Counted from the stretch's first letter, positions 1 to 5,236 are shown. The stretch is DNA of 6,866 nt from Deltaproteobacteria bacterium (GCA_015233515.1 JADFXS010000131.1:743-7608), one strand, 5' to 3'. The notes: generated from the letters alone by a model not told the origin. Program-made: numbers and translations.

Positions 1-384
1 TGGGCGAGTTATTATTACGCCGGCGGCGATACCAAGGCTTTGCATAAATCCTATATCGCCAACGTGGCCGGGATGCTGCAAGGGGCGATTTTCCTGGTGA
101 TTTTCGGCGCGATCGGCGGCGGCAGCATGCATGTTCTCGCCATCCTGATCGGTATTTACTGCTTCATCATGACCATGGAAGGGGCCATTGGTCTTCTGTC
201 CACCATCCCGGGTCAGTTTTTGGGCGCGGCCGTATATTTCGGTAATCTCAGCGCCGGAGCGACGGTCCATAAGGGTGATATCTGGTATGCGATGGCGCAT
301 ACCGCGGTCATCATGTTGATCGGTAATTTGTTCGGCATAGTGTCGGCCAAGGCTCCGGGTTGGTTCCAGAAACCAGCCGCCTGA
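1..384 (+). CDS. DUF1097-family inner-membrane protein (3' part)
   Basis: The reading frame is open from the first base, so the gene begins upstream; 127 C-terminal residues are visible. The visible part is very hydrophobic, with likely membrane segments at about residues 23-40, 44-66, 68-81 and 100-120. From memory it aligns with the C-terminal two thirds of E. coli YcdZ (DUF1097, about 163 residues), especially the block around IPGQFLGAAVYFG (residues 69-81), which matches the family pattern VPGTFIGA.. FAG. About 35-40 N-terminal residues are therefore missing. An internal TTG at 40 is in frame but would remove conserved sequence and is not the start. No biochemical function is established for the family; a small-molecule channel or permease is only a guess. 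It lies 94 bp upstream of a microcompartment shell gene on the same strand, so the two are probably co-transcribed. Family call fairly sure; function unknown. Confidence 0.8.
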   Translation, partial: WASYYYAGGDTKALHKSYIANVAGMLQGAIFLVIFGAIGGGSMHVLAILIGIYCFIMTMEGAIGLLSTIPGQFLGAAVYFGNLSAGATVHKGDIWYAMAHTAVIMLIGNLFGIVSAKAPGWFQKPAA

Positions 385-398
385 TCGTCTGAAAAAAT

Positions 399-445
399 GG
401 GAAATGGATGATCGGGACCGTTAGGGAGTCCCGGCTCCATTTCCC
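399..445 (-). terminator. Intergenic stem-loop; possible minus-strand terminator or plus-strand mRNA stabiliser
   Basis: GGGAAATGG (399-407) pairs perfectly with CCATTTCCC (437-445). A second stem, CGGGAC (413-418) with GTCCCG (428-433), lies inside the loop. On the minus strand the stem is followed by A and then six T (reverse complement of 398-392), the layout of a Rho-independent terminator. That would stop antisense transcription arriving from the gldA remnant. On the plus strand it is followed by A-rich sequence, so there it would act as an intercistronic processing or stability hairpin between the DUF1097 and shell genes. The pairing is seen; both roles are inference. Confidence 0.45.
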
Positions 446-478
446 GAAAAAATAAGAAAAAATTGAAGGAGTATACCA

Positions 479-766
479 ATGATTAAAGAAGCATTGGGCA
501 TGATCGAAACTCGAGGCCTGGTGGCTAACATCGAAGCCTCCGACGCCATGGTCAAGGCGGCTAACGTAGTTCTGATCGGTCAAGTCAAAATCGGCGCCGG
601 TCTGGTCACCACCATGGTCCGAGGCGACGTGGGCGCGGTCAAAGCGGCTACGGATGCCGGTGCGGCCGCCGCGGCCAAAGTCGGCGAAGTGGTTTCGGTC
701 CACGTCATCCCCAGGCCGCATTCGGATGTCGAGAGGATTTTGCCTCAACTGCCGGCCGGCGAATAA
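479..766 (+). CDS. Bacterial microcompartment hexameric shell protein (BMC-H, PduA/EutM type)
   Basis: A 95-residue protein with a single BMC domain over its whole length, the normal size for BMC-H proteins, which form hexagonal tiles of a proteinaceous organelle shell in the cytoplasm. Diagnostic segments are [26 protein letters not shown] at the N-terminus, the pore loop KIGAG at residues 37-41, [19 protein letters not shown] (47-65) and [11 protein letters not shown] (75-85). It is close to PduA/PduJ/EutM by eye, which usually read KIGSG at the pore; here residue 40 is Ala. The ATG start is well placed: GAAGGAG at 465-471 with a 7-base spacer. It follows the DUF1097 gene on the same strand, and a truncated glycerol dehydrogenase faces it within 5 bp of its stop. 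The encapsulated pathway cannot be read from this gene alone, because its signature enzyme is not in the window. A specific symbol is not justified among the several BMC-H paralogues. Confidence 0.95.
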   Translation: MIKEALGMIETRGLVANIEASDAMVKAANVVLIGQVKIGAGLVTTMVRGDVGAVKAATDAGAAAAAKVGEVVSVHVIPRPHSDVERILPQLPAGE

Positions 767-1214
767 GGCAATCCGGATTTTTGGGCAGGACTAAATAACG
801 TTCGAATACACCGTGTTCGGAATAAACAACCGACAGAGCGGAACATGGGGCATCAGTGGCGGCGATGGTGGGGACAACAATGACCGGAATCTTCATTTCG
901 TGAGCCACGGCCTTGCCGGTGTCGATCACCTTGCCTCCGCCCACGGTAATGATGACGTCAGCCCCTTGAGCCTTGGCTACGGCAACCAGACGGTTGATCT
1001 CCTTGTCGCAGCACTCGCCGTTGAAGTGTTCGATGTGGCAGCCACATTTGGCGCCTTCCAGGCTGGCCGCGATCGGTGCGCTGGTGACTTTTAAAGCGGT
1101 CTTGCCGCCGGTGACCAAAGCCTTGGTTCCCATCCGGGCCGCGTGGGTTCCGATTTCATTGATCGCCCCGGCGCCTTGAACATAGCGACTTGGCGCAAGC
1201 AACATTCGACTCAT
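705..1214 (-). pseudogene. gldA: Glycerol dehydrogenase, 5' fragment only
   Basis: The first 148 codons encode the N-terminal NAD-binding domain of the iron-containing alcohol dehydrogenase family, glycerol dehydrogenase branch (glycerol + NAD+ to dihydroxyacetone). Visible motifs are SRYVQGAGA near the start, VGGGKVIDTGKA (91-102), PTIAATDAPCSALSVVY (115-131) and RYLVLPKNPD (139-148), which match E. coli GldA closely. Homology stops at about base 771. The frame then runs 21 codons through the reverse complement of the shell gene to a chance stop at 705. The usual protein is about 365 residues. The whole C-terminal helical domain is absent, including the metal ligands (one Asp and two His, near residues 173, 256 and 274 in the Bacillus enzyme), so the product cannot be active. 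The start is intact: ATG at 1214 with CCTCC at 1223-1227 on the plus strand (GGAGG, 8-base spacer). The loss therefore looks recent or is an assembly join. Confidence 0.88.
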
Positions 1215-1241
1215 CGCAAATACCTCCGTTTAGTTATCTAT

Positions 1242-1257
1242 CCTTGAGTCATCAAGG
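1242..1257. promoter_or_regulatory. Inverted repeat in the gldA leader (possible operator)
   Basis: CCTTGA-GTCA-TCAAGG is a perfect 6-bp dyad with a 4-base centre, 28 bp upstream of the gldA start and just ahead of its ribosome binding site. This is a usual position for a repressor operator or a leader hairpin. The dyad is seen; the role is inference. Confidence 0.35.
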
Positions 1258-1504
1258 GTTGGGTTTCGCTCTTGGGATAAGGTTTAAAACCGAATTCACT
1301 ACGCGCCTGACCGGCATTGACATTAGCCGGCTTTGGGTAAAAGATTACTTTCTCTGTCCATTTCCCTCCGGGCGTTTTAAAATTTTTATTGAATCCAGGT
1401 TTGATAGTTTTTGCCAAATAGTCGGCATATCCCTTAGTGTGGATTATTCCACTAACTGATTATGAAAAACAATCAGGCGTGAACCATATTTTAAGGATAA
1501 ATTA

Positions 1505-1546
1505 ACCGTAGAAACAAGATGGTATAACCTTATGCCCATCTACGGT
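1505..1546. promoter_or_regulatory. Nested competing dyads upstream of the response regulator promoter
   Basis: ACCGTAGA (1505-1512) is the exact inverse of TCTACGGT (1539-1546). Inside it, AGATGG (1517-1522) is the inverse of CCATCT (1536-1541), and the centre GGTATAA..TTATGCC continues the pairing if one C is bulged. The outer and inner right arms share bases 1539-1541, so as RNA the two folds would compete. As DNA it is a candidate activator or repressor site about 70 bp upstream of the -35 box. Confidence 0.35.
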
Positions 1547-1578
1547 GCGACTACGTTGTGATTACTGTGGAAGACCGG

Positions 1579-1590
1579 GCCGCCGGCGGC
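1579..1590. promoter_or_regulatory. GC palindrome near the -35 box
   Basis: GCCGCCGGCGGC is a perfect 12-bp palindrome starting 38 bp upstream of the -35 element of the response regulator promoter. It stands out from its AT-richer surroundings. An activator binding here could contact polymerase; no binding protein can be named. Confidence 0.3.
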
Positions 1591-1616
1591 TTGGGTTTGC
1601 TATCCTCTGATTATGT

Positions 1617-1646
1617 TTTACATATTCGAATTAGTATGTTTATAAT
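1617..1646 (+). promoter_or_regulatory. Sigma-70-type promoter of the response regulator gene
   Basis: TTTACA (1617-1622, five of six consensus bases) and a perfect TATAAT (1641-1646) are separated by 18 bp. Transcription should start near 1653, leaving a leader of about 53 bases before the ATG at 1706. This is the best promoter in the window by eye and suggests substantial basal transcription of the regulator. Confidence 0.75.
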
Positions 1647-1705
1647 CCCATCAGGTTTTTGCGGCCGAAGGTCAAACTTGTCGTTCCTTGACTAAGGTGA
1701 TTGTT

Positions 1706-2356
1706 ATGAAGTCGAACTGCACAGTCTTGATCGCGGAAGACCACGCTCTGGTCAGAAAGGGGTTGCGCTCCCTCCTCTCGTCCATGGAAAGCTTTGATGT
1801 GGTGGGTGAGGCGGCCGGGGGATTGGAAGCCGTCAAATTAGTTCAGCAGCTTAAACCGGATTTACTTTTGTTGGATTTGGCCATGCCGGACCTCGGGGGA
1901 CTGGACGCCATCAGGCAGATCAAGCACGACGGCGTTATGACCAAGATTTTGGTCCTGACCATGCACGGCAGCCCTGATTACCTCATTCAAGCCTTTAAGG
2001 CCGGAGCGGATGGGTATCTTTTGAAGGGCGCCGATCCCGAAGAACTGCACATGGCTATCAAGGTGGTGATGGCCGGTCGCGCTTATATCAGTTCCGAGAT
2101 TTCCGGCCAAGTCATCCAGGGCTATTTAAGCGGCAGCCCCGAAACCCGTACTCCGATCGACGATTTGACCGTCCGGGAAAGGGAAATACTAAAGCTCGTG
2201 GCCGAAGGGCATACCAACAAGGAAATCGGCGCTCTTCTTTTTATCTCACCCCGGACCGTGGATAAGCACCGATCAAACCTGATGAGAAAACTCGATCGGC
2301 ATACGGCCAGGGAATTGACGGATTTCGCCAAAAAACATGGTCTGGTAAATCAATAA
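1706..2356 (+). CDS. NarL/FixJ-family response regulator (receiver + LuxR-type HTH)
   Basis: A 216-residue cytoplasmic transcription regulator. The receiver domain (about 5-122) has the acidic pair E11/D12, the phosphoacceptor D57 in LLLLDLAMPDLGG, T85 and K107, so it is complete for phosphorylation. A linker follows, then a GerE/LuxR HTH at about 152-214 (LTVREREILKLVAEGHTNKEIG.. SPRTVDKHRSNLMRKL), which binds DNA as a dimer. A TTG at 1688 is in frame, but the ATG at 1706 is preferred: AAGGTG (1694-1699) sits 6 bases before it, the TTG has no well-spaced ribosome binding site, and NarL-type proteins normally begin a few residues before the first beta strand (CTVLIAEDHALVRKG). The likely partner is the HisKA_3 kinase encoded convergently at 2711-5002, since this kinase class pairs with NarL-type regulators. 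Target genes are unknown; the adjacent microcompartment genes are the obvious candidates by inference. Confidence 0.95.
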   Translation: MKSNCTVLIAEDHALVRKGLRSLLSSMESFDVVGEAAGGLEAVKLVQQLKPDLLLLDLAMPDLGGLDAIRQIKHDGVMTKILVLTMHGSPDYLIQAFKAGADGYLLKGADPEELHMAIKVVMAGRAYISSEISGQVIQGYLSGSPETRTPIDDLTVREREILKLVAEGHTNKEIGALLFISPRTVDKHRSNLMRKLDRHTARELTDFAKKHGLVNQ

Positions 2357-2451
2357 AAATCTTTCGAATTACCCTGCCCCTTGGCTCTCGATGCAATGTT
2401 AGTATGAAAATGGTGGTTTTGACAACGCCGCATTTAGGTAATGAGTTCCAG

Positions 2452-2481
2452 CTAGCTCCCAAGCTCCAGCTTGGGAGCTAG
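2452..2481. repeat. Palindrome 1 of 3 (AAGCT-CC-AGCTT core)
   Basis: CTAGCTCCCAAGCT (2452-2465) and AGCTTGGGAGCTAG (2468-2481) are exact 14-bp inverse arms around a CC centre. It shares its core with the next two palindromes and would form a very stable hairpin or cruciform on either strand. Confidence 0.85.
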
Positions 2482-2490
2482 GAAAAGCCT

Positions 2491-2506
2491 GGAAGCTCCA
2501 GCTTCC
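2491..2506. repeat. Palindrome 2 of 3 (AAGCT-CC-AGCTT core)
   Basis: GGAAGCT (2491-2497) and AGCTTCC (2500-2506) are exact 7-bp inverse arms around CC. This is the shortest of the three, and its centre lies 32 bp from that of palindrome 1. Confidence 0.8.
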
Positions 2507-2515
2507 CTCAAAAGC

Positions 2516-2541
2516 GGTTCCCAAGCTAGAGCTTGGGAACC
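2516..2541. repeat. Palindrome 3 of 3 (AAGCT-AG-AGCTT core)
   Basis: GGTTCCCAAGCT (2516-2527) and AGCTTGGGAACC (2530-2541) are exact 12-bp inverse arms around AG. The centre is 30 bp from that of palindrome 2. The inner 18 bp differ from palindrome 1 only in the central dinucleotide. Confidence 0.85.
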
Positions 2542-2573
2542 AGGGAAATATTTAGTATAAACAATCATTTGTT

Positions 2574-2613
2574 GTCATTCCGCGGAACGGCGCAAGCCGC
2601 GACGAGAAATCTC
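2574..2613. repeat. REP-like extragenic element
   Basis: GTCATTCCGCGGA.. through ..GACGAGAAATCTC resembles the widespread GTCATT(G/C)CG...GCAATCTC family of short extragenic repeats. CGCGG (2581-2585) pairs with CCGCG (2597-2601). Resemblance is by eye and divergent, so family membership is tentative. No copy is repeated within this window. Confidence 0.4.
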
Positions 2614-2693
2614 TAAAGCAAGCGTTGCAGCCGGGAGTTACAGGCCTCGATGCCGCAAGTGGTGATTTAGCGTGCAACGCACCAACTTGTAAA

Positions 2694-2708
2694 CCGATCC
2701 CCGATCGG
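2694..2708 (-). terminator. Short hairpin after the histidine kinase stop
   Basis: CCGATC (2694-2699) and GATCGG (2703-2708) are 6-bp inverse arms with a 3-base loop, starting 2 bases past the kinase stop codon. On the minus strand only three T follow, so this is at best a weak intrinsic terminator. Confidence 0.35.
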
Positions 2709-2710
2709 CC

Positions 2711-5002
2711 TCACTGCGCCCGCCAGCTGACGCGCACGACGGTTCCCTTGTTGACCAGGGATTTGATGGTCAGACGACCTCCGGACAAATCGGCCCGTTC
2801 CCTCATGCTGTCCAGTCCCAGGCCGTATTGTCGATCCTGGTTGGCCAGGATGCGGGCGGCGTTGAAACCCAGGCCGTCATCCTGGATCGATAAGGTGATT
2901 TTTCCGGCTTTTTGACGCAGGCCCAGGGTGACTCGCGTCGCCTGGCTATGCTTGGCCACGTTGTTCATGGCTTCCTGCATGATGCGGTAGATGACCGGCT
3001 TGAGTTTGGCCGGAATGGCATTTTCACTGATCTTTATATTCTTTTCGACAATAATTCGGCTGTATATTTTCTGGTATTCCCGGCAGAACCAGTTGACCGT
3101 GGCCACTATGCCCAGATCGTCCAGCACTTGCGGCCGAAGTTCGGTTTGCATCCTCCGAACTTCGTTGATGACATCCTTTAATGTACTGGAAGCGGCCCTC
3201 AATGATTCCTGAGCCGGAGTGTTGTTGGGCAGGCTTGGCAGAACGCTGTCCACACCGTATTTGGTGGCCGCCAGGGATTGGCCGATGCCGTCGTGGAGGT
3301 CGGCGGCCAGTTTCCGTCTTTCTTCTTCCTGGGCCATGATCAGTTTGGCGGACAGGAGCTGAAGTCTGGCTTCGGATTGACGGAGGGCCTCTTCCGCTTG
3401 TTGGCGGGCCATGATCGATCTGGCTTGCAGGACGTTCTGCAAGGCCAGTTCGGACATTTGATTGGCAAAAAGGAAGAGGGCTCGACAGACCTGGGCGAAC
3501 TGTTCCGGGGGCATGACCGGGACTTCAGTCAGGGCCTCGGCCATTTGATCTTCGTCGACTTCTATTTCCCTGGCGTATTGCCGGATATGCTCCTCGGTGA
3601 TGGAGGCGTCCCGGACTTGACCGATGAGCCAGTTGGCCACATGTTTATCTCCCACGGAAATGCTGGCTCCTCCGTCCCAGAGTCCGCTGCTCAAACAGCG
3701 GCTGATGACCGGCCCATGGGGATTGGGCCGACCGAGGATGGCGTCCGAGCGCATGCAGTTAATCCCGCCCTTGGCCGACGGGCGGATGATATCCTGGCAG
3801 ATTCGGCAAAAATTGCTGGGTTCCGTAATGGGTCGGCCGTCGGGATGCGTGATGATCGAGGCTAAATTGGTGGCGTTGGCAAAAGCGTCTTGGATGGCCT
3901 GAATTTCCTGGACGGTAAACAGATCGGTGAATTCGATGCTCTCCGGGATATTGCCCGGTTTGGTCAAGGCCAGAAGACGATTTTGGAAAGCCTCCTCCGA
4001 AGATTTGCGCTCCGTGATTTCGATCTTGAGCTCTTCATTGCTTGCCGCCAGCTTGGCGGTTCGTTCCCTGACTTTCTGCTCCAGTTCCTCCCGGGCGCGT
4101 TTCAGATCGTCTTCGGCTTGCCGGCGCCCGGTAATATCGTGGGCGATCAGCACGGTTCCGTCCAGCTTGTCGCCCGGACCGTATAAAGGGGAGACGGAGA
4201 TCAGGAAATCGCCGTCCAACTGTTTCAAGTAGATCTCGACGGCATATTCCTGTTCGTCCTTGACGACTCGCCATTGGGGACAATGATCGCATATCTCCCG
4301 CCGGCGTTCGAAGAGTTCAAAACAGGATCGACCGACGACCTGAGCGAGGTCCAGGCCCAGCCGCTGCAGTAAGGCGCGATTAGCGCGGATCAAGTGGCAT
4401 TTGCAATCCAAGATGGCGATCAAGTCCGGAACGGCGTCAAAGGTCCTCTCCCATTCTTCCTTGGCGTGGACCAGGGCGGCCTCGGTTTGCAGGCGCTCGG
4501 TTATGTCAAAAATCACGCCGATCAAGCCTTGATATTGCCCTTGTCGGTCCAGCCAGGGCGCCTTGATTTTGGTTACATCGCGAATATAGCCGCCGTTGGC
4601 CATGGTTTCATAGTCGTATTCCTGAATCGCGATTGACTGTTTGGCCAAATCGTGGTCCATGTCCGTATATTTATCGGCGAGTATTTGAGGATAAAGATCG
4701 TAAACCGTCCGGCCGATCACTTCTTCTTTTTTCCGGCCGTGAAACATTTGGTACGCCCGGTTGACATGACGATAGATTCCCTGGACATCCTTGACAAAGA
4801 GGGGGACAGGCAAGCCGTCTAGAATGGATTTCAGGACACGGTTCTCCTCTGCCAGGCTTTCCTGGGCGTGGCGGCGTTCCGCGATTTCCCTTTCAAGGCT
4901 TTGCAGTCGCTGTACCAGTTGTATATTTTCCTCGGGACTTGGGGCCGGCCGGGTGGCCGATTCCACCGTTGATTCGCTGATTATCCCGGTATCGGTAAAC
5001 AT
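2711..5002 (-). CDS. Cytoplasmic PAS-PAS-PocR sensor histidine kinase (HisKA_3)
   Basis: A 763-residue sensor kinase with no membrane segment or signal peptide, so it senses a cytoplasmic cue. In order: N-terminal coiled coil (about 25-57); PAS 1 (about 58-172, ending GVIFDITER); PAS 2 (about 182-295, ending IAHDITGRR) with C227, C238 and C241 in a C-x10-C-x2-C pattern; long coiled coil (295-345); PocR domain (about 360-465) with C399, C402, C416 and C436 and the block GLWDGGASISVG; helical linker; HisKA_3 dimerisation domain with phosphoacceptor H570 in LAADLHDGIGQSL; HATPase_c with N-box EAMNNVAKHS (677-686), G1 DDGLGF (708-713) and G2 YGLGLDSMRER. All catalytic boxes are present. PocR domains are predicted sensors of simple hydrocarbon derivatives, named after the propanediol-utilisation regulator PocR. 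The start has AGGAGG (CCTCCT at 5008-5013) with a 5-base spacer. The NarL-type regulator encoded convergently at 1706-2356 is the likely partner; HisKA_3 kinases normally phosphorylate that class. Confidence 0.95.
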   Translation of the reverse strand: MFTDTGIISESTVESATRPAPSPEENIQLVQRLQSLEREIAERRHAQESLAEENRVLKSILDGLPVPLFVKDVQGIYRHVNRAYQMFHGRKKEEVIGRTVYDLYPQILADKYTDMDHDLAKQSIAIQEYDYETMANGGYIRDVTKIKAPWLDRQGQYQGLIGVIFDITERLQTEAALVHAKEEWERTFDAVPDLIAILDCKCHLIRANRALLQRLGLDLAQVVGRSCFELFERRREICDHCPQWRVVKDEQEYAVEIYLKQLDGDFLISVSPLYGPGDKLDGTVLIAHDITGRRQAEDDLKRAREELEQKVRERTAKLAASNEELKIEITERKSSEEAFQNRLLALTKPGNIPESIEFTDLFTVQEIQAIQDAFANATNLASIITHPDGRPITEPSNFCRICQDIIRPSAKGGINCMRSDAILGRPNPHGPVISRCLSSGLWDGGASISVGDKHVANWLIGQVRDASITEEHIRQYAREIEVDEDQMAEALTEVPVMPPEQFAQVCRALFLFANQMSELALQNVLQARSIMARQQAEEALRQSEARLQLLSAKLIMAQEEERRKLAADLHDGIGQSLAATKYGVDSVLPSLPNNTPAQESLRAASSTLKDVINEVRRMQTELRPQVLDDLGIVATVNWFCREYQKIYSRIIVEKNIKISENAIPAKLKPVIYRIMQEAMNNVAKHSQATRVTLGLRQKAGKITLSIQDDGLGFNAARILANQDRQYGLGLDSMRERADLSGGRLTIKSLVNKGTVVRVSWRAQ

Positions 5003-5098
5003 ACAAGCCTCCTAAACTGACGTGCTTCGGACGGAAACATGAAGCTTTAACCGCGAAAAAGACGGGTGGCCGGTCCGGTGATGTGGAGCAGGGCGTTG

Positions 5099-5112
5099 TT
5101 ACCTCAGGAATG
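5099..5112. repeat. Direct repeat, upstream copy
   Basis: TTACCTCAGGAATG; the copy at 5223-5236 is TTACCTCAGGTATG (13 of 14 identical, 124 bp apart). The two copies bracket the structured element and each offers TCAGG to pair with CCTGA at 5200-5204. Confidence 0.75.
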
Positions 5113-5204
5113 AAAATCTCGGGGTGGAATCACCGGGCTCGCTCCGAACCCATACCCGAGGATGTAACCTCGAGCAGGTTCAAGATATCGCACCCCGGGC
5201 CTGA
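5104..5204. ncRNA. Candidate structured RNA with alternative folds (unassigned family)
   Basis: Closing stem TCAGG (5104-5108)/CCTGA (5200-5204) is stacked, across a one-sided bulge AATGAAAAT (5109-5117), on CTCGGGGTG (5118-5126)/CACCCCGGG (5191-5199; one T-G wobble). Inside are a hairpin GGGCTCG-CTC-CGAACCC (5135-5151, one mismatch) and a perfect hairpin CGAGG-ATGTAA-CCTCG (5157-5172). A rival pairing exists, CTCGGG (5118-5123)/CCCGAG (5155-5160), which excludes both the main stem and the second hairpin. This is riboswitch- or regulatory-RNA-like architecture, but I do not recognise a known family and the strand is uncertain. On the minus strand it would sit in the kinase leader, about 100-200 bases before the start. 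On the plus strand it would precede the sulfotransferase gene by about 380 bases. It is not a tRNA: the arm at the T-arm position does not pair and the loop at the anticodon position has six bases. Pairings are seen; transcription and function are inference. Confidence 0.45.
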
Positions 5205-5222
5205 CGGCAACATGGAAAAAAA

Positions 5223-5236
5223 TTACCTCAGGTATG
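5223..5236. repeat. Direct repeat, downstream copy
   Basis: TTACCTCAGGTATG, matching 5099-5112 at 13 of 14 positions. Its TCAGG (5228-5232) can pair with CCTGA (5200-5204) with a 23-base loop, in competition with the upstream copy. Confidence 0.75.

Larger units (their letters stand above)
1215..1705. other. Divergent intergenic region with multiple dyads
   Basis: This 491-bp region lies between the divergent gldA remnant and response regulator genes and codes for no convincing protein; a 1190-1459 open frame has no family resemblance and overlaps gldA antisense. It holds a palindrome in the gldA leader (1242-1257), GGTTT-A-AAACC (1281-1291), CCGGC..GCCGG (1311-1330) around an isolated TTGACA (1317-1322) that lacks a good -10, CTGATT..AATCAG (1456-1476), a nested dyad (1505-1546), a GC palindrome (1579-1590) and a strong promoter (1617-1646). 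Confidence 0.6.
2357..2710. other. Convergent intergenic spacer holding a palindrome array
   Basis: This is 354 bp between the stops of the response regulator and the histidine kinase. No coding potential is convincing on either strand. It holds three consecutive palindromes (2452-2541), a REP-like hairpin (2574-2613), an 8-bp inverted repeat GCGTTGCA (2622-2629)/TGCAACGC (2673-2680), and a short hairpin directly after the kinase stop (2694-2708). No classical GC-hairpin-plus-T-run terminator follows the response regulator; the palindromes may serve instead. Confidence 0.6.

Noticed and set aside
311..748. 145-codon minus-strand open frame across the DUF1097-shell region
   Set aside because: It is antisense to two well-supported genes and shows no recognisable motif.
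1311..1345. Promoter built on TTGACA at 1317
   Set aside because: No acceptable -10 element lies 16-18 bp downstream (only TAAAAG at 15 bp), and no gene starts nearby in that direction.
1190..1459. 89-codon open frame on the plus strand between gldA and the response regulator
   Set aside because: No ribosome binding site, no family resemblance, and it overlaps the start of gldA antisense. The region reads as regulatory DNA.
1688..1705. Upstream TTG start for the response regulator
   Set aside because: The nearest purine-rich sequence is about 16 bases away, while the ATG at 1706 has AAGGTG at proper spacing and fits the usual N-terminus of the family.
2452..2541. CRISPR array
   Set aside because: Only three units, each itself a palindrome of different arm length, with about 10 bases or fewer between them. 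There are no spacers of constant length and no cas genes.
3278..3865. 195-codon open frame on the plus strand
   Set aside because: It lies entirely antisense inside the histidine kinase gene, whose domains and catalytic motifs are unmistakable, and it resembles no family.
5120..5197. tRNA-like outline: 7-bp acceptor-like stem, 78-base span and GGTTCAAGA where a T-loop would lie
   Set aside because: The bases flanking the would-be T-loop do not pair, the arm at the anticodon position has a six-base loop, and no proper D-arm is present. It is kept as an unassigned structured RNA.
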